64,000 nt of DNA from CAZCDS01 sp964497585. GTDB lineage: Bacteria; Desulfobacterota; Desulfomonilia; Desulfomonilales; Desulfomonilaceae. A model generated the notes under the pieces. It was not told where the DNA came from. It was given only the letters and a program-made list of their open reading frames with translations, and did not search any database. The stretch is taken from the NCBI GenBank assembly GCA_964497585.1, contig CAZCDS010000020.1, positions 1 to 64,000 of the forward strand, written 5' to 3'. Both the position numbers and the translations under genes were made by a program. Position 1 is the stretch's first letter. Each line of letters opens with the position of its first letter. Of the stretch, positions 26,461-35,491 are shown piece after piece.

Positions 26461-27909
26461 ATGAAGGTTGTCTTAGCGACGCCTCCCTCGGAAGGCGACA
26501 CCTGGGGGATCGGCTCATTTCCGACGCTTGGGCTCCTGTATCTTGCAGGGAGCGTGAGAGATCTTCCCAACGTTCAAGTAACCGTCGTGGACCCCTATGC
26601 AGAAGGGCTGGACTCGGAACAGGCGGCTCGAAGGATTCTGAGCTATTCCCCCGACATGTTCGGCGTGACTGTCAACAGTCAGAATATCAGGCGGGCATGG
26701 AGGCTTATATTGCGGGTCAAGGGCGAACGTCCGGGTGTCCTGACAATATTCGGCGGACATCATACAACGCTCTTTGATCGTCTCGTGCTACGGGAGATCT
26801 CGGAACTCGATCTGATCCTTCGAGGCGAAGCCGAGGAAAGCTTTCCAGAACTCTGTCGGCGCCTTCTCCGATCGGAGGATATTGCGAGCGTTCCGGGGCT
26901 CTCGTACCGCTGGAGGGGCGAGCCGGTCAGCGGCACACCGCAGATGATCGAGGACATCGCCTCGGTCCCTTTTCCTGACCGCGACGCCCTGGAATACCGC
27001 GGATATTTTACCCGTTATGCAGGGTTCCGGCTCCCCAAGGTCCCTAAGGCTGCCACGATGATAACCTCCCGGGGATGCCCTTACGCTTGCACGTTCTGTT
27101 CCAAGACACCTCCCATGTCCAACAGGTGGAGGCCGCGCTCTGCCCGGAGTGTCTTTAAGGAATTGTTTCAGCTTTCCGAAGAGGGCTATCAACTGGTGCT
27201 TTTCGTCGACGAGAACTTCACCCGGGATATACGGAGAGTCGATGAACTGTCCCGTTTGATACTCGAGCATAGACTCCAGGAGCGGATGCGTCTCGGATTC
27301 CAGGGGTCGCTGCATGACGTTCCGCAGGAGACCCTCGACATGCTGCACGAGGCTGGATTCGATTTCGTATTCGTCGGAGTGGAAAGCGGAAGCGACGCCC
27401 AGCTCAGCAGGTATCGCAAGCCGGTCAATCGGAACGGCTTGGCCGAGGGTGTTCGCCGAGCCAAGAAAGCGCACATGGTAGTGGTGACGAGCTTTATCAC
27501 AGGGGCTCCCGGAGAAACCGAGGAAGATCTTCGGGCGAGTCGCGAATTCGTTCTGCAGGAGAGACCGCACGCGGCCGACAGCGGTCCTCTGATAATAGAC
27601 CCGGGGACTCCCCTCTGGGAGCAGATGATGGGGCCCGGCGAGCCGAAGACGCTCGACGATTCGCTCAGTCGCCCAATCTATGCATTCTCGGGTCAGCCCG
27701 AAAAGCAGACAATCGACGAGCGAATAGTGGACTTTCGTCGAGCGTTCAGCAAGTCGTGGTTGCATTGGAGGCGAGGATTCGATTTCTATGATCTGTTACG
27801 CTACAATCCTTCAGTGAGGTATGTGTTGAAAATGTTTGTGAAAGATCCCGCGGTGCTTCTGCAATTCTTCAAGCGCGGCTCAGCGCCGGTTGAGATCGTG
27901 GTGAAATAA
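26461..27909 (+). CDS. B12-binding domain radical SAM protein
   Basis: The 482-residue protein starts with a cobalamin-binding Rossmann domain (MKVVLATPPSEGDTWGIGSF, then DMFGVTVNSQNIRRAW and FGGHHTT). A radical SAM core follows with the cluster motif CPYACTFC (Cys 206, 210, 213) and the ESGS motif in FVFVGVESGSDAQLSRY. This is class B radical SAM: a [4Fe-4S] cluster cleaves S-adenosylmethionine, and cobalamin usually serves as methyl donor relay. The His of the B12 base-off motif DxHxxG is not seen, as in many members. The substrate is unknown; hopanoid, lipid or natural-product methylation are common in the family. A similar gene follows 225 bases downstream. Confidence 0.88.
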   Translation: MKVVLATPPSEGDTWGIGSFPTLGLLYLAGSVRDLPNVQVTVVDPYAEGLDSEQAARRILSYSPDMFGVTVNSQNIRRAWRLILRVKGERPGVLTIFGGHHTTLFDRLVLREISELDLILRGEAEESFPELCRRLLRSEDIASVPGLSYRWRGEPVSGTPQMIEDIASVPFPDRDALEYRGYFTRYAGFRLPKVPKAATMITSRGCPYACTFCSKTPPMSNRWRPRSARSVFKELFQLSEEGYQLVLFVDENFTRDIRRVDELSRLILEHRLQERMRLGFQGSLHDVPQETLDMLHEAGFDFVFVGVESGSDAQLSRYRKPVNRNGLAEGVRRAKKAHMVVVTSFITGAPGETEEDLRASREFVLQERPHAADSGPLIIDPGTPLWEQMMGPGEPKTLDDSLSRPIYAFSGQPEKQTIDERIVDFRRAFSKSWLHWRRGFDFYDLLRYNPSVRYVLKMFVKDPAVLLQFFKRGSAPVEIVVK

Positions 27910-28134
27910 TGTGTTCCAGGATTGTTAGCATCCTCAGTGAGCAAAGGGACGGAACGGGGGCTTGTCCCATGGCGAGGGCGTGAGAGGGAAGAGGATTACA
28001 ACTCAGGCGAACGTGTGGCCCGCAGGGTATGGGGCAATGCTGGAGCGGGTGATTGTGATTTCGTTTTGGTGGCGCCGAATTTCGTTGTATAATGAGATTT
28101 TTTGTTAGGGAGAAGATTTGCAGGAGACTCTTAT

Positions 28135-29763
28135 ATGAAGGTGTTGCTGGTATATCCTCAGAGTAGGGAGGACATGTGGTGCCAGAACAGGAGTCTGGAG
28201 GCCATAGGCAAGAAATACCTTGGACCTCCGCCCATAGGACTGATCACCGTCGCCGCCCTGCTTCCGAAGGATTGGGAGTTCACCCTCGTCGACATGAACG
28301 TCCGGGATATTACGGAAGAGGACTGGAATACCTGCGAGTGCGTTCTCCTGTCCGGAATGGCCGTCCATTTCTCCAACATAGTCAGAATCATGCAGGAGGC
28401 CAAGGAGCGTGGCAAAACAGTGGTCATCGGCGGGCCCCTTGTCTTTCATGGCCCTCAGGAGGCCCTCAGATACGGCGCGGATATCGTTGTGAAAGGAGAA
28501 GCCGAACTCGTCATAGACCAGGTTGTCGAAGCAATCGAAGCGGGGAAGTCCGGAATCGTGATCGAGGCCAAAGGCAAAGCGGATATGACCAAGTCTCCCA
28601 TTCCGAGGTACGACCTGGTGGATATCCACCAGTACCTTCTTATGGGCGTGCAGACTTCCCGGGGATGCCCGTTCCGCTGTGAATTCTGTGACATCACCCT
28701 CATGCTGGGAAGGCAGATGAGGACAAAGTCCATCGAACAGGTCCTCGAGGAACTCCAACAGCTCTACGACTTGGGCTGGCGAAGATACGTCTTCATGGTG
28801 GACGACAACTTCATCGGACATCGATCTCGCGCAAGGAAGCTTCTGCAGAGATTGGGCCCATGGATGAAAGAGCGCAAATATCCCTTTGAGTTCATCATGT
28901 ATGCCACACTGAATTTGGCGAAGGATCCTGAAATGATGGATCTCATGGTGGACGCGGGATGCGTCAAAGTCCTCATCGGGGTTGAAGATACGGAACGGGA
29001 CATCCTGAAATTCACCAAGAAATTCCAGAATGCAGTGCTCGACATCGATATGGCGGTGCAGAAGATCAATCGAGCGGGAATGCAGGTTCTCGCTCACTTC
29101 ATCATGGGTTTTGATCACGAACGGCCCGGTGTTAATCAGCGCCTCATCGGGTTCGCCAACCGCAATCAGGTGCCGGAAGTGCCCCTTATGCTCCTGCAAG
29201 TGGGGCCGGGCACGGAACTCTGGGATCGCTTGCAGAGAGAAGGACGCCTCCTCTGGGACGGACCCAACGATGACCTGGGTACGACAACCGGAATGATCAA
29301 ATTCATTCCCACCAGGCCCCTCAAGGACATCGTGCACGAGTACATCAACGTGTACGAGACGCTGTACGATCCCGACGCATACCTGGAACGAACCTTTGAG
29401 CATTTTTCCCGCATGGCCCCACCGCCCTACCGCAAGCGAATCTTCGTCGGTGACTGGCCCGAGCTGCGTGCCGCTCCGACGTTCCTTCGCCGGCACTCCG
29501 CGATATACTCCTCTCGCTGGAAGTTCTTCAAACTGATGTTAAAGGCGTTCGTGAAGTTCCCTGCGAGATTCCGTGATTACATTCTGACGTGCGCGGCCGG
29601 GGAGCAATACGCATCCTATCGACACAAGATACGAGACCTGCTGCTCGCGCAACTGGAGGAAATCGAATCCTCCCAGCCCGAGGGCACATCCGCAAGAAGA
29701 TCTCCCTACGACCGGGAAAAGGAGTCGCGGGAAGCAATCCCCAATGTGCCGACCGTTCGGTAG
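28135..29763 (+). CDS. B12-binding domain radical SAM protein with DUF4070-type C-terminus
   Basis: The 542-residue protein has a cobalamin-binding N-terminal domain (MKVLLVYPQSREDMWCQN, GPPPIGLITVAALLP, VIGGPLVFHGPQEALRYGAD). The radical SAM cluster motif is CPFRCEFC (Cys 178, 182, 185), and a long C-terminal domain (about 400-542; PPYRKRIFVGDWPELRA and a basic helical end) resembles DUF4070. GGAG nine bases upstream supports the ATG at 28135, and TATAAT at 28088-28093 with TTGGTG 16 bases before it is a plausible promoter. Family members methylate or rearrange lipids and hopanoids. With the other radical SAM gene and the methyltransferase on the opposite strand, a lipid or surface modification role is possible but not shown. 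Confidence 0.9.
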   Translation: MKVLLVYPQSREDMWCQNRSLEAIGKKYLGPPPIGLITVAALLPKDWEFTLVDMNVRDITEEDWNTCECVLLSGMAVHFSNIVRIMQEAKERGKTVVIGGPLVFHGPQEALRYGADIVVKGEAELVIDQVVEAIEAGKSGIVIEAKGKADMTKSPIPRYDLVDIHQYLLMGVQTSRGCPFRCEFCDITLMLGRQMRTKSIEQVLEELQQLYDLGWRRYVFMVDDNFIGHRSRARKLLQRLGPWMKERKYPFEFIMYATLNLAKDPEMMDLMVDAGCVKVLIGVEDTERDILKFTKKFQNAVLDIDMAVQKINRAGMQVLAHFIMGFDHERPGVNQRLIGFANRNQVPEVPLMLLQVGPGTELWDRLQREGRLLWDGPNDDLGTTTGMIKFIPTRPLKDIVHEYINVYETLYDPDAYLERTFEHFSRMAPPPYRKRIFVGDWPELRAAPTFLRRHSAIYSSRWKFFKLMLKAFVKFPARFRDYILTCAAGEQYASYRHKIRDLLLAQLEEIESSQPEGTSARRSPYDREKESREAIPNVPTVR

Positions 29764-29845
29764 GGCTTCCCTGCGGATGCCAGTTCACCGCGGAGAACCT
29801 TGTTGCACAAAGGCCTCGCCGGTTGATCCTTATCGCTATATCAAA

Positions 29846-30523
29846 TTACTTCTTGATTGCGACGATGGACTTGACAATCCCGAGCAGCTTCTCCGTGACG
29901 ATCTCTGCATCGGGGAAGAGTGCTCGCATCTCGGCAACCGTGAGCAGGCTCCAGTCGGGACTCCAGTTGAGTCGGGCCGCTTTGATCATCGTTATCAGTA
30001 CCTGTCTGGGCATCCATCCCATGAAGGGCAGCCGTGTGTGGGGTTCCAGGGGGAACCATCGACTGGGCGTTTGAACAAAATAGCCCTTCCCCACTCTGCG
30101 AATCTCTGCGGCGAACTGACGCTGCCTCATAAGGGATCGCCGCCTGAAGATCTTTTCCGAGGTCACTTCAAAAAGCTGCTCCTTGGGCAGGGTTACATGT
30201 TCTATGACGGAATTGCAGAAGACGATGTCAAAGTGTCTGTCCGGGAAAGGAAGACGTTCCGATTCCTGGAGCAGCACCGGCGTGAAGCCGTAATCCTTCT
30301 CCGCCTGCTCCAATGACTCTTCGAATATGTCCGCCGCGAAGACGTTCCGAGACACGACCGGCGTGCCCTTGAGGACATCGGCAATATAGAGTCCCCATTC
30401 GGAACCGAGATCGAGTATCCGAGTCTCCGGCGTCAGTCGAAAGGACTCCCGGAACAAATCTGCGCGAGCGGCTCGCGAACGGGCGCTGACACAGTTCACA
30501 AAGGATCGGTATGAGGATTTCAT
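29846..30523 (-). CDS. Class I SAM-dependent methyltransferase
   Basis: The 225-residue enzyme has motif I ILDLGSEWGLYIADVL, the acidic end of strand 2 in VFAADIFEESLEQA, and the late motif RLPFPDRHFDIVFCNSVIEHV. These are typical of methyltransferase-11-like enzymes acting on small molecules, sugars or lipids. After it comes a variable insertion ending RRVGKGYFVQTPSRWFPLEPH, often seen in enzymes near polysaccharide genes. The start at 30523 is the first Met of family-like sequence; an upstream Met at 30580 is possible. It converges with the radical SAM gene. Confidence 0.85.
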   Translation of the reverse strand: MKSSYRSFVNCVSARSRAARADLFRESFRLTPETRILDLGSEWGLYIADVLKGTPVVSRNVFAADIFEESLEQAEKDYGFTPVLLQESERLPFPDRHFDIVFCNSVIEHVTLPKEQLFEVTSEKIFRRRSLMRQRQFAAEIRRVGKGYFVQTPSRWFPLEPHTRLPFMGWMPRQVLITMIKAARLNWSPDWSLLTVAEMRALFPDAEIVTEKLLGIVKSIVAIKK

Positions 30524-30783
30524 GTTGATGTCTTCTCTTTCGACTACTCCAAGAGGAGCGGTTTCCGCGGGGCGTCGCATTGCCTGGTGAAGCGCGAGTA
30601 ACGGGATAGCGTCGCCACTGATCCAAGACTCACAAGGCTTTCAGGATGATCGTGCGAGCGTACCCCAGGGTGGCTCAGGGGTCAATGTTCGTCTGAGAGG
30701 TGCGGCTTTTTTGTGGAAAGCCTCTCCTCGGCGAACTTTCGTCTTTCAGTTGTGGTATCATCGGGTCGGGAGATACCTTCGCT

Positions 30784-31986
30784 ATGGCTGTAGGTCAATC
30801 GACAATCAAGACGCTGATATTCTGGCTGATTCTCACATTCGTAACCCTCGTTCTCATTGAATTGGTGTTGCATGGGCTCTGTCTCATTTCACCGCGCGTT
30901 GATTCGCTCTTGAGTTCCCGTTCCGGGCTCTCCGTGCCTGACAAAAAACTCGGATGGCGGCCCAATCCCAATTTTCCGGATCACGACGCGAAAGGTTTTC
31001 GCAACAGGGACGTGCCCAAACGAGCTCCGATCGTCGCCTTGGGCGACTCGCTCACTTACGGTGTGTGGGCCAAACGGAAAAACGCGTGGCCTCAGCAGCT
31101 CGAGCGCATGGCGGGCGTCAGGACGTACAACATGGGATTCAGCGGCTATGATCCCACGCGTAGCCTGTTGATGCTCGATGAAGCCCTGGAACTGCACCCG
31201 AAGCTGGTCATCGAGGCCCTGTTCCTCGGCAACGATCTGTGGGAGGCGTACAGCACGGTCTATGACGAAGGCCGGCTACCTGACATGAAAACAGCCGACA
31301 AGGAATTGATGAAACAATTCTCGGAAAGAGACAAAGAAGTCCCCGTGATGGAAGTTGCAAACAGACTTTTCGAACCTCACCGGGAGCTGAAAGACTTCCT
31401 CGCTGAAAACTCGAAGATCTATGCCTTGTTGTGGCTTGCCAAGCGGATCTTTTTTCCCAACTACACCTGGCCCTGGTACGTGCTCAAATTCAGGGCTTCC
31501 CGGTTCGCTCCATGGGAGGTATTCGAGTACGGCCACATCCACACGATACTTTCCCCGGCCTACCGAATCGTCGGGTTGGATCAGGCGGATCCCCGTAATC
31601 GCGAGGGCCTCCGTATTGTGCTCGAGACGCTCGGTCGAATAGATGATCGACTGAAGAAGGCAGGCGTTCGATTCCTCGTCGTTTTTCTCCCCACAAAGGA
31701 ACTGGTGGTCGAGCCGTTCCTCGACAGCAGCCACCTGAAGTCTCCGGAGAATTACAGGCGTCTGGTAAAAAATGAGAAGCTTGCGAGAAACAAAATCGAA
31801 CGATATCTCCGTGAGCACGGCATCCCTTATGCGGACGCGACGCCCTGGCTGAGAGAGAGCATCCGTAAAGGCAAGAGCCCCTACCTGATCAATCTCGATG
31901 TCCACCCCGACGCGGAAGGGCATCGAGCCATTGCCGCGGGGATTCTCTCCGAAATCCGTTCACATAAGCTGCTCGAACCGCGGTAA
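30784..31986 (+). CDS. Membrane-anchored SGNH/GDSL hydrolase family protein
   Basis: The 400-residue protein has an N-terminal membrane anchor (LIFWLILTFVTLVLIELVLHG) and then an SGNH fold: block I IVALGDSLTYGVWAK with the nucleophile Ser, block II in YNMGFSGYDP, and block III in ALFLGNDLWEAY, where the oxyanion Asn is followed by Asp. The C-terminal catalytic pair is DVHPDAEGHRAIA. Such proteins act outside the cytoplasm as esterases or O-acyl transferases, often in polysaccharide acetylation. The ATG at 30784 follows GGGAG and opens the anchor. The rich Lys/Glu middle region (180-260) is an insertion of unknown role. Confidence 0.88.
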   Translation: MAVGQSTIKTLIFWLILTFVTLVLIELVLHGLCLISPRVDSLLSSRSGLSVPDKKLGWRPNPNFPDHDAKGFRNRDVPKRAPIVALGDSLTYGVWAKRKNAWPQQLERMAGVRTYNMGFSGYDPTRSLLMLDEALELHPKLVIEALFLGNDLWEAYSTVYDEGRLPDMKTADKELMKQFSERDKEVPVMEVANRLFEPHRELKDFLAENSKIYALLWLAKRIFFPNYTWPWYVLKFRASRFAPWEVFEYGHIHTILSPAYRIVGLDQADPRNREGLRIVLETLGRIDDRLKKAGVRFLVVFLPTKELVVEPFLDSSHLKSPENYRRLVKNEKLARNKIERYLREHGIPYADATPWLRESIRKGKSPYLINLDVHPDAEGHRAIAAGILSEIRSHKLLEPR

Positions 31987-32039
31987 GAGGTCATACACAC
32001 ATTCAGGTATGTGGTTTCCCGGGAAGACACCAAGGCGCG

Positions 32040-32972
32040 TCAAAGGAAACGAAGCCGTATACCTGTTCTTTCGTCAAGTCTCTTAATCCCCTCCTCCTGG
32101 GCGATCTCCAGTGCACGCGCGTATTCCTCACGAGTGAGCGACCGATTGATTGACACATATTGATGAGCTCTTCCGCACGGCCTGTACTGGCTCATGACGT
32201 TTACATACGTATCTGTGGAAATATCGCGAGCAAGAAAGCGCATGGCTGCACGGGTCCCCGCGAGATCGTTCGGCATAACGAGATGGCGAATCAGGAGCCC
32301 TCTGGTAGCCACACCGTGCTCGTCGGTTTTCAGGTCTCCCACCTGCCTGTGCATCTCGCAAATCGCGGCCTGAACCACTTCCGGATAGTCGGGAGCATCC
32401 ATGAGTTCCCGGCAGATCTCCGAATCCATGAATTTCAGGTCGGGCATATAGATATCTACGATTCCGTCGAGAATTCTGAGCGTCTCCACCGAATCGTACC
32501 CACCGGTGTTGTACACGAGCGGAACCTCGAGTCCCCGCTGAGCAGCCTCATGGACTGCCTCGAGGATCTGCGGAACCACGTGTGAAGGCGTCACGAAGTT
32601 GATGTTGTGACATCCGATCCGTTGCAGGCCCAGCATGAGGTCCGCCAGATCCCGGCTTTGCATCTCTCTGCCGTCCATCAAGTGGCTGATCTCGTAATTC
32701 TGGCAGAAGACGCACTTGAGATTGCAGGATGTGAAGAATATGGTCCCCGACCCTCGGGACCCCACGAGAGGAGCCTCCTCGCCGAAATGAGGGTTTGCGG
32801 AGGAAACCACCGCGGTTGCTCCGATCTCGCAGAAGCCCGTTTCTCCCTCCAGCCTGTTCGCCCCGCAGTTCCTTGCGCAGACTGAACATTCCTTCATGAG
32901 TTCCCGGGCCGTGTTGACCTTGTCCGGAAACGTCCCCTCCTTCAGAGTACGGATATAGGCGGCCTCAAACAT
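32040..32972 (-). CDS. Radical SAM protein, PflA/PflX-like
   Basis: The 310-residue protein has an N-terminal Cys-rich stretch (ECSVCARNCGANR, then GETGFC, residues 29-48). The radical SAM motif is CNLKCVFC (Cys 83, 87, 90), followed by NTGGYDSVE and LLIRHLVMPND. This matches the PflX family of putative pyruvate formate-lyase activating-like enzymes, which generate glycyl radicals or modify proteins. No glycyl-radical enzyme is encoded beside it. Reading starts with ATG at 32972. TruA is encoded 15 bases upstream on the same strand, so they are probably co-transcribed. Confidence 0.9.
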   Translation of the reverse strand: MFEAAYIRTLKEGTFPDKVNTARELMKECSVCARNCGANRLEGETGFCEIGATAVVSSANPHFGEEAPLVGSRGSGTIFFTSCNLKCVFCQNYEISHLMDGREMQSRDLADLMLGLQRIGCHNINFVTPSHVVPQILEAVHEAAQRGLEVPLVYNTGGYDSVETLRILDGIVDIYMPDLKFMDSEICRELMDAPDYPEVVQAAICEMHRQVGDLKTDEHGVATRGLLIRHLVMPNDLAGTRAAMRFLARDISTDTYVNVMSQYRPCGRAHQYVSINRSLTREEYARALEIAQEEGIKRLDERTGIRLRFL

Positions 32973-32987
32973 TGGCGAATCTCCTTG

Positions 32988-33785
32988 TCACGGGTTAACG
33001 GGAGTCTCCTCCTGGCGGGACGACCAGATCGTACCATCCGCTGCGGCATACTCGACGGACTCAAGGCAAAGACCCTGGGGCGGAGCGGAGGGCCCGGCCC
33101 GGGCTCGGTTACGGGAAACGAGGATTCGACCGAAATCCGCTGGACTTATCTTTCCCCGTCCCACGGGAACCATGGTTCCCACCAGGCAACGGACCATGTA
33201 GCGAAGGAATCCCGTCCCCCGAATGGTGAAGACCAACGTCTGAGCCGCACTGTCGCGAACCCATTGCGCTGCGAAAATGCTCCTCACCGTCGAAGATGTC
33301 CCGTCTGTGGGGGAACCGAAGGAAGCGAAATCGTGGCTCCCGATAAGCACACTCGCGGCTTGATTCATAAGGGAATCATCCAGTTTGCCGGGAACGTGCC
33401 AAGAAATTGAGCGGAGCAGCGCAGATCGGAAAGGTCTGTTCAGAATACGATAGGAGTAGGTCTTGGCAGACGCGGAGTGCCTGGCGTGGAAGTCGTCGGC
33501 AACAGGAGCCAGGGATCTCATTGAAACGTCCGGAGGCAGGAGGGCGTTGCACGCCCGGTGAAGATCGCCAGGACTGTGCGACCAGTGTGCGACGAAGTGC
33601 GCCACCTGGCCCTTCGCATGGACCCCCGCGTCAGTTCTGCCCGAACCGTATACCCTCGTGGGTGTGCCGAGGATCCGCTCGAGGGTCTGCTCAACGCATC
33701 CCTGGACCGTAGCAAGATCTTTCTGGAACTGCCAGCCGTGATACAGCGTTCCGTCGTATTCGAGAACGACTCTGAACTTGGTCAT
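32988..33785 (-). CDS. truA: tRNA pseudouridine(38-40) synthase
   Basis: This 265-residue TruA converts uridines 38-40 of the tRNA anticodon arm to pseudouridine. The family N-terminus VLEYDGTLYHGWQFQ is followed by GSGRTDAGVHAKGQVAHF, with catalytic Asp52 in RTDAGVH. Later come ILNRPFRSALLR and GTGFLRYMVRCLVGTMVPVG. Length is normal. It leads the truA-radical SAM pair. Confidence 0.95.
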   Translation of the reverse strand: MTKFRVVLEYDGTLYHGWQFQKDLATVQGCVEQTLERILGTPTRVYGSGRTDAGVHAKGQVAHFVAHWSHSPGDLHRACNALLPPDVSMRSLAPVADDFHARHSASAKTYSYRILNRPFRSALLRSISWHVPGKLDDSLMNQAASVLIGSHDFASFGSPTDGTSSTVRSIFAAQWVRDSAAQTLVFTIRGTGFLRYMVRCLVGTMVPVGRGKISPADFGRILVSRNRARAGPSAPPQGLCLESVEYAAADGTIWSSRQEETPVNP

Positions 33786-34008
33786 TTGCTCCGGTCCTCA
33801 CACGGCTCGTACACTCAAAGGGAACCCAAGGCGTTTTCAAACAGCAACAGTCCTCCCTCCCATCAGCTCACTCCCAGGGGGGCAGGGAGCTGGAGGAGAA
33901 TTCCCTCCGTGTGACTGAGCGGAACCGCGTGCGGGCGTTTCCCAGCCCGGGCTTGCGTGTCACCAGGGTGATCGCACATCGGTATTCCGCGTTCGAACCG
34001 CAACGGCC

Positions 34009-34737
34009 TCACACTGCACGGTCGAGTCGGATTCTCGGATTGTGTTTGGTAATGACTTCGATCTGGAACGATCCGCCGCAGAATCTCCCAACTAGCTCGG
34101 CGATCTCCGCGCATCCCTGCCTGATCTCTGCAATCTCGACAGGCGGCAGCCCGTCCACATTGAATTCAAGATCGGTCGTGGTCGGCAGGAGCAGGGTATG
34201 GTTCGCCTGGCGCCAGGTCCACCGACGCGTCAAGACAGTGTTGCCCTCGACGAGGATAATCTCTCCGGGCAGGGGATGTTCGACCTTATCCGAACCGAAT
34301 GGCACGAACTCCTCTTCTCCTGTGGCCGGGCGCAACGCCATATCTTCCGTCAGGACGTCGGTCGCGTGGCCGCCGGCAGGTACAAGCCGGCTCAGGGAAA
34401 CAACGTTTCCGATATCGACAAGCGCGTTTATCGACGGTAGCTGCTGGTCCTTGAGCACGCGCCGGGCCATGGCTTCCATGGAGGGACGAAACTTGCTCGG
34501 CTTCGCTCCGAAGGAGCGATATGCTTCCCTCCAGGCCGTGATCCTTGGATCTGAAGCGAGCGCCTCCACATCGAGCCGTTCCCGGAGAGAGACTTCCGCG
34601 CCCCGCAGCAGAGAAACCAGCTCTTCAGGCGAATCTCCGTTCCTGACACCGTACGCCAATACCACGCCTCTGGTATACCCGGGGAATTGGGCAAACACCT
34701 CGTCTGATACTTCGTAGTACAGTTCTTTTTCTTTCAC
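34009..34737 (-). CDS. B3/B4 domain protein (tRNA-binding domain of PheRS beta, stand-alone)
   Basis: The 242-residue protein is a free-standing relative of the B3/B4 editing domain of phenylalanyl-tRNA synthetase beta: FPGYTRGVVLAYGVRNG, YRSFGAKPSKFRPSMEAMAR, SINALVDIGNVVSLSRLVP, GGHATDVLTEDMALRPATG and TWRQANHTLLLPTTT. Members probably bind tRNA or aminoacyl-tRNA and may clear mischarged tRNA. A GTG at 34737 with GGAGGG three bases upstream is the best start; a longer in-frame extension to 34860 would add unlike sequence. The next gene on this strand upstream is pdxT. Confidence 0.88.
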   Translation of the reverse strand: MKEKELYYEVSDEVFAQFPGYTRGVVLAYGVRNGDSPEELVSLLRGAEVSLRERLDVEALASDPRITAWREAYRSFGAKPSKFRPSMEAMARRVLKDQQLPSINALVDIGNVVSLSRLVPAGGHATDVLTEDMALRPATGEEEFVPFGSDKVEHPLPGEIILVEGNTVLTRRWTWRQANHTLLLPTTTDLEFNVDGLPPVEIAEIRQGCAEIAELVGRFCGGSFQIEVITKHNPRIRLDRAV

Positions 34738-34902
34738 GGTCCCTCCGTTATAGCCGGTGCCGACAGATCTCCAATACCGATGCGTTTTGCAGGAAATGAC
34801 TTGGACGGACTCGGCGTTTACCTGCACTATCCCACCATGGCGGGACCTGCGGGAGGCCACCAGGGTGAGAGCTTGTTCCGCGGGATCGTCGGTGTGTCCA
34901 CC

Positions 34903-35484
34903 TTATTTTTCCCCCGACAACTGCTCCACGAGCTTCAGGAAATATTCGTGGAATCTCGGGTCGTTGGTCAGCTCCGGATGGAACGACGTGCCTACAAGAT
35001 GCCCGCTTCGTACGGCCACGATCCTTCCGTCGTCAAGGCTGCAGATCACTTCCACATCAGGGCCGACTTGAGTCACCACCGGCGCCCTGATGAAAACGCC
35101 GTGGAAAGGTTCACCTTCGATCCCCTCCACTCTGAGATCGGCTTCGAAGCTGTCGACCTGGCGACCGAACGCATTTCGTTCCACCGCGACATCGAGGATG
35201 CCCAACACGTCCTGCTCTGTACCCACGTCTCGCGCCATGAAGACCAGCCCCGCGCAGGTCCCCCACGTGGGCTTGGATCGCCCGAATTGTCTGAGGGGTT
35301 CGATGAGTCCGAAGGCTCTCGCGAGTTTGGCAAAGGTCGTGCTTTCCCCTCCGGGCATGATCAGGCCGTCGAGCCCTTCCAATTGGTTTGCGAGACGCAC
35401 CTCGGGCGAGTCGACGCCCAAACCTCTCAGCATTGCCGCGTGTTCTACGAACGCCCCCTGCAGGGCCAGCACTCCGATTTTCAA
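34903..35484 (-). CDS. pdxT: Pyridoxal 5'-phosphate synthase glutaminase subunit
   Basis: The 193-residue glutamine amidotransferase supplies ammonia to PdxS for vitamin B6 synthesis. It shows the PdxT start GVLALQGAFVEH, the oxyanion turn LIMPGGESTT, the nucleophile Cys77 in WGTCAGL and the His169/Glu171 pair in SFHPEL. It follows pdxS with a 7-base gap, as usual for the pair; the two form a 24-subunit complex (12 + 12) in known cases. Confidence 0.95.
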   Translation of the reverse strand: MKIGVLALQGAFVEHAAMLRGLGVDSPEVRLANQLEGLDGLIMPGGESTTFAKLARAFGLIEPLRQFGRSKPTWGTCAGLVFMARDVGTEQDVLGILDVAVERNAFGRQVDSFEADLRVEGIEGEPFHGVFIRAPVVTQVGPDVEVICSLDDGRIVAVRSGHLVGTSFHPELTNDPRFHEYFLKLVEQLSGEK

Positions 35485-35491
35485 TTCCGTT

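Noticed and set aside
28105..29496. Long minus-strand open frame opposite the second radical SAM gene
   Set aside because: Antisense shadow created by GC-rich codon use; the plus-strand protein is unmistakable.
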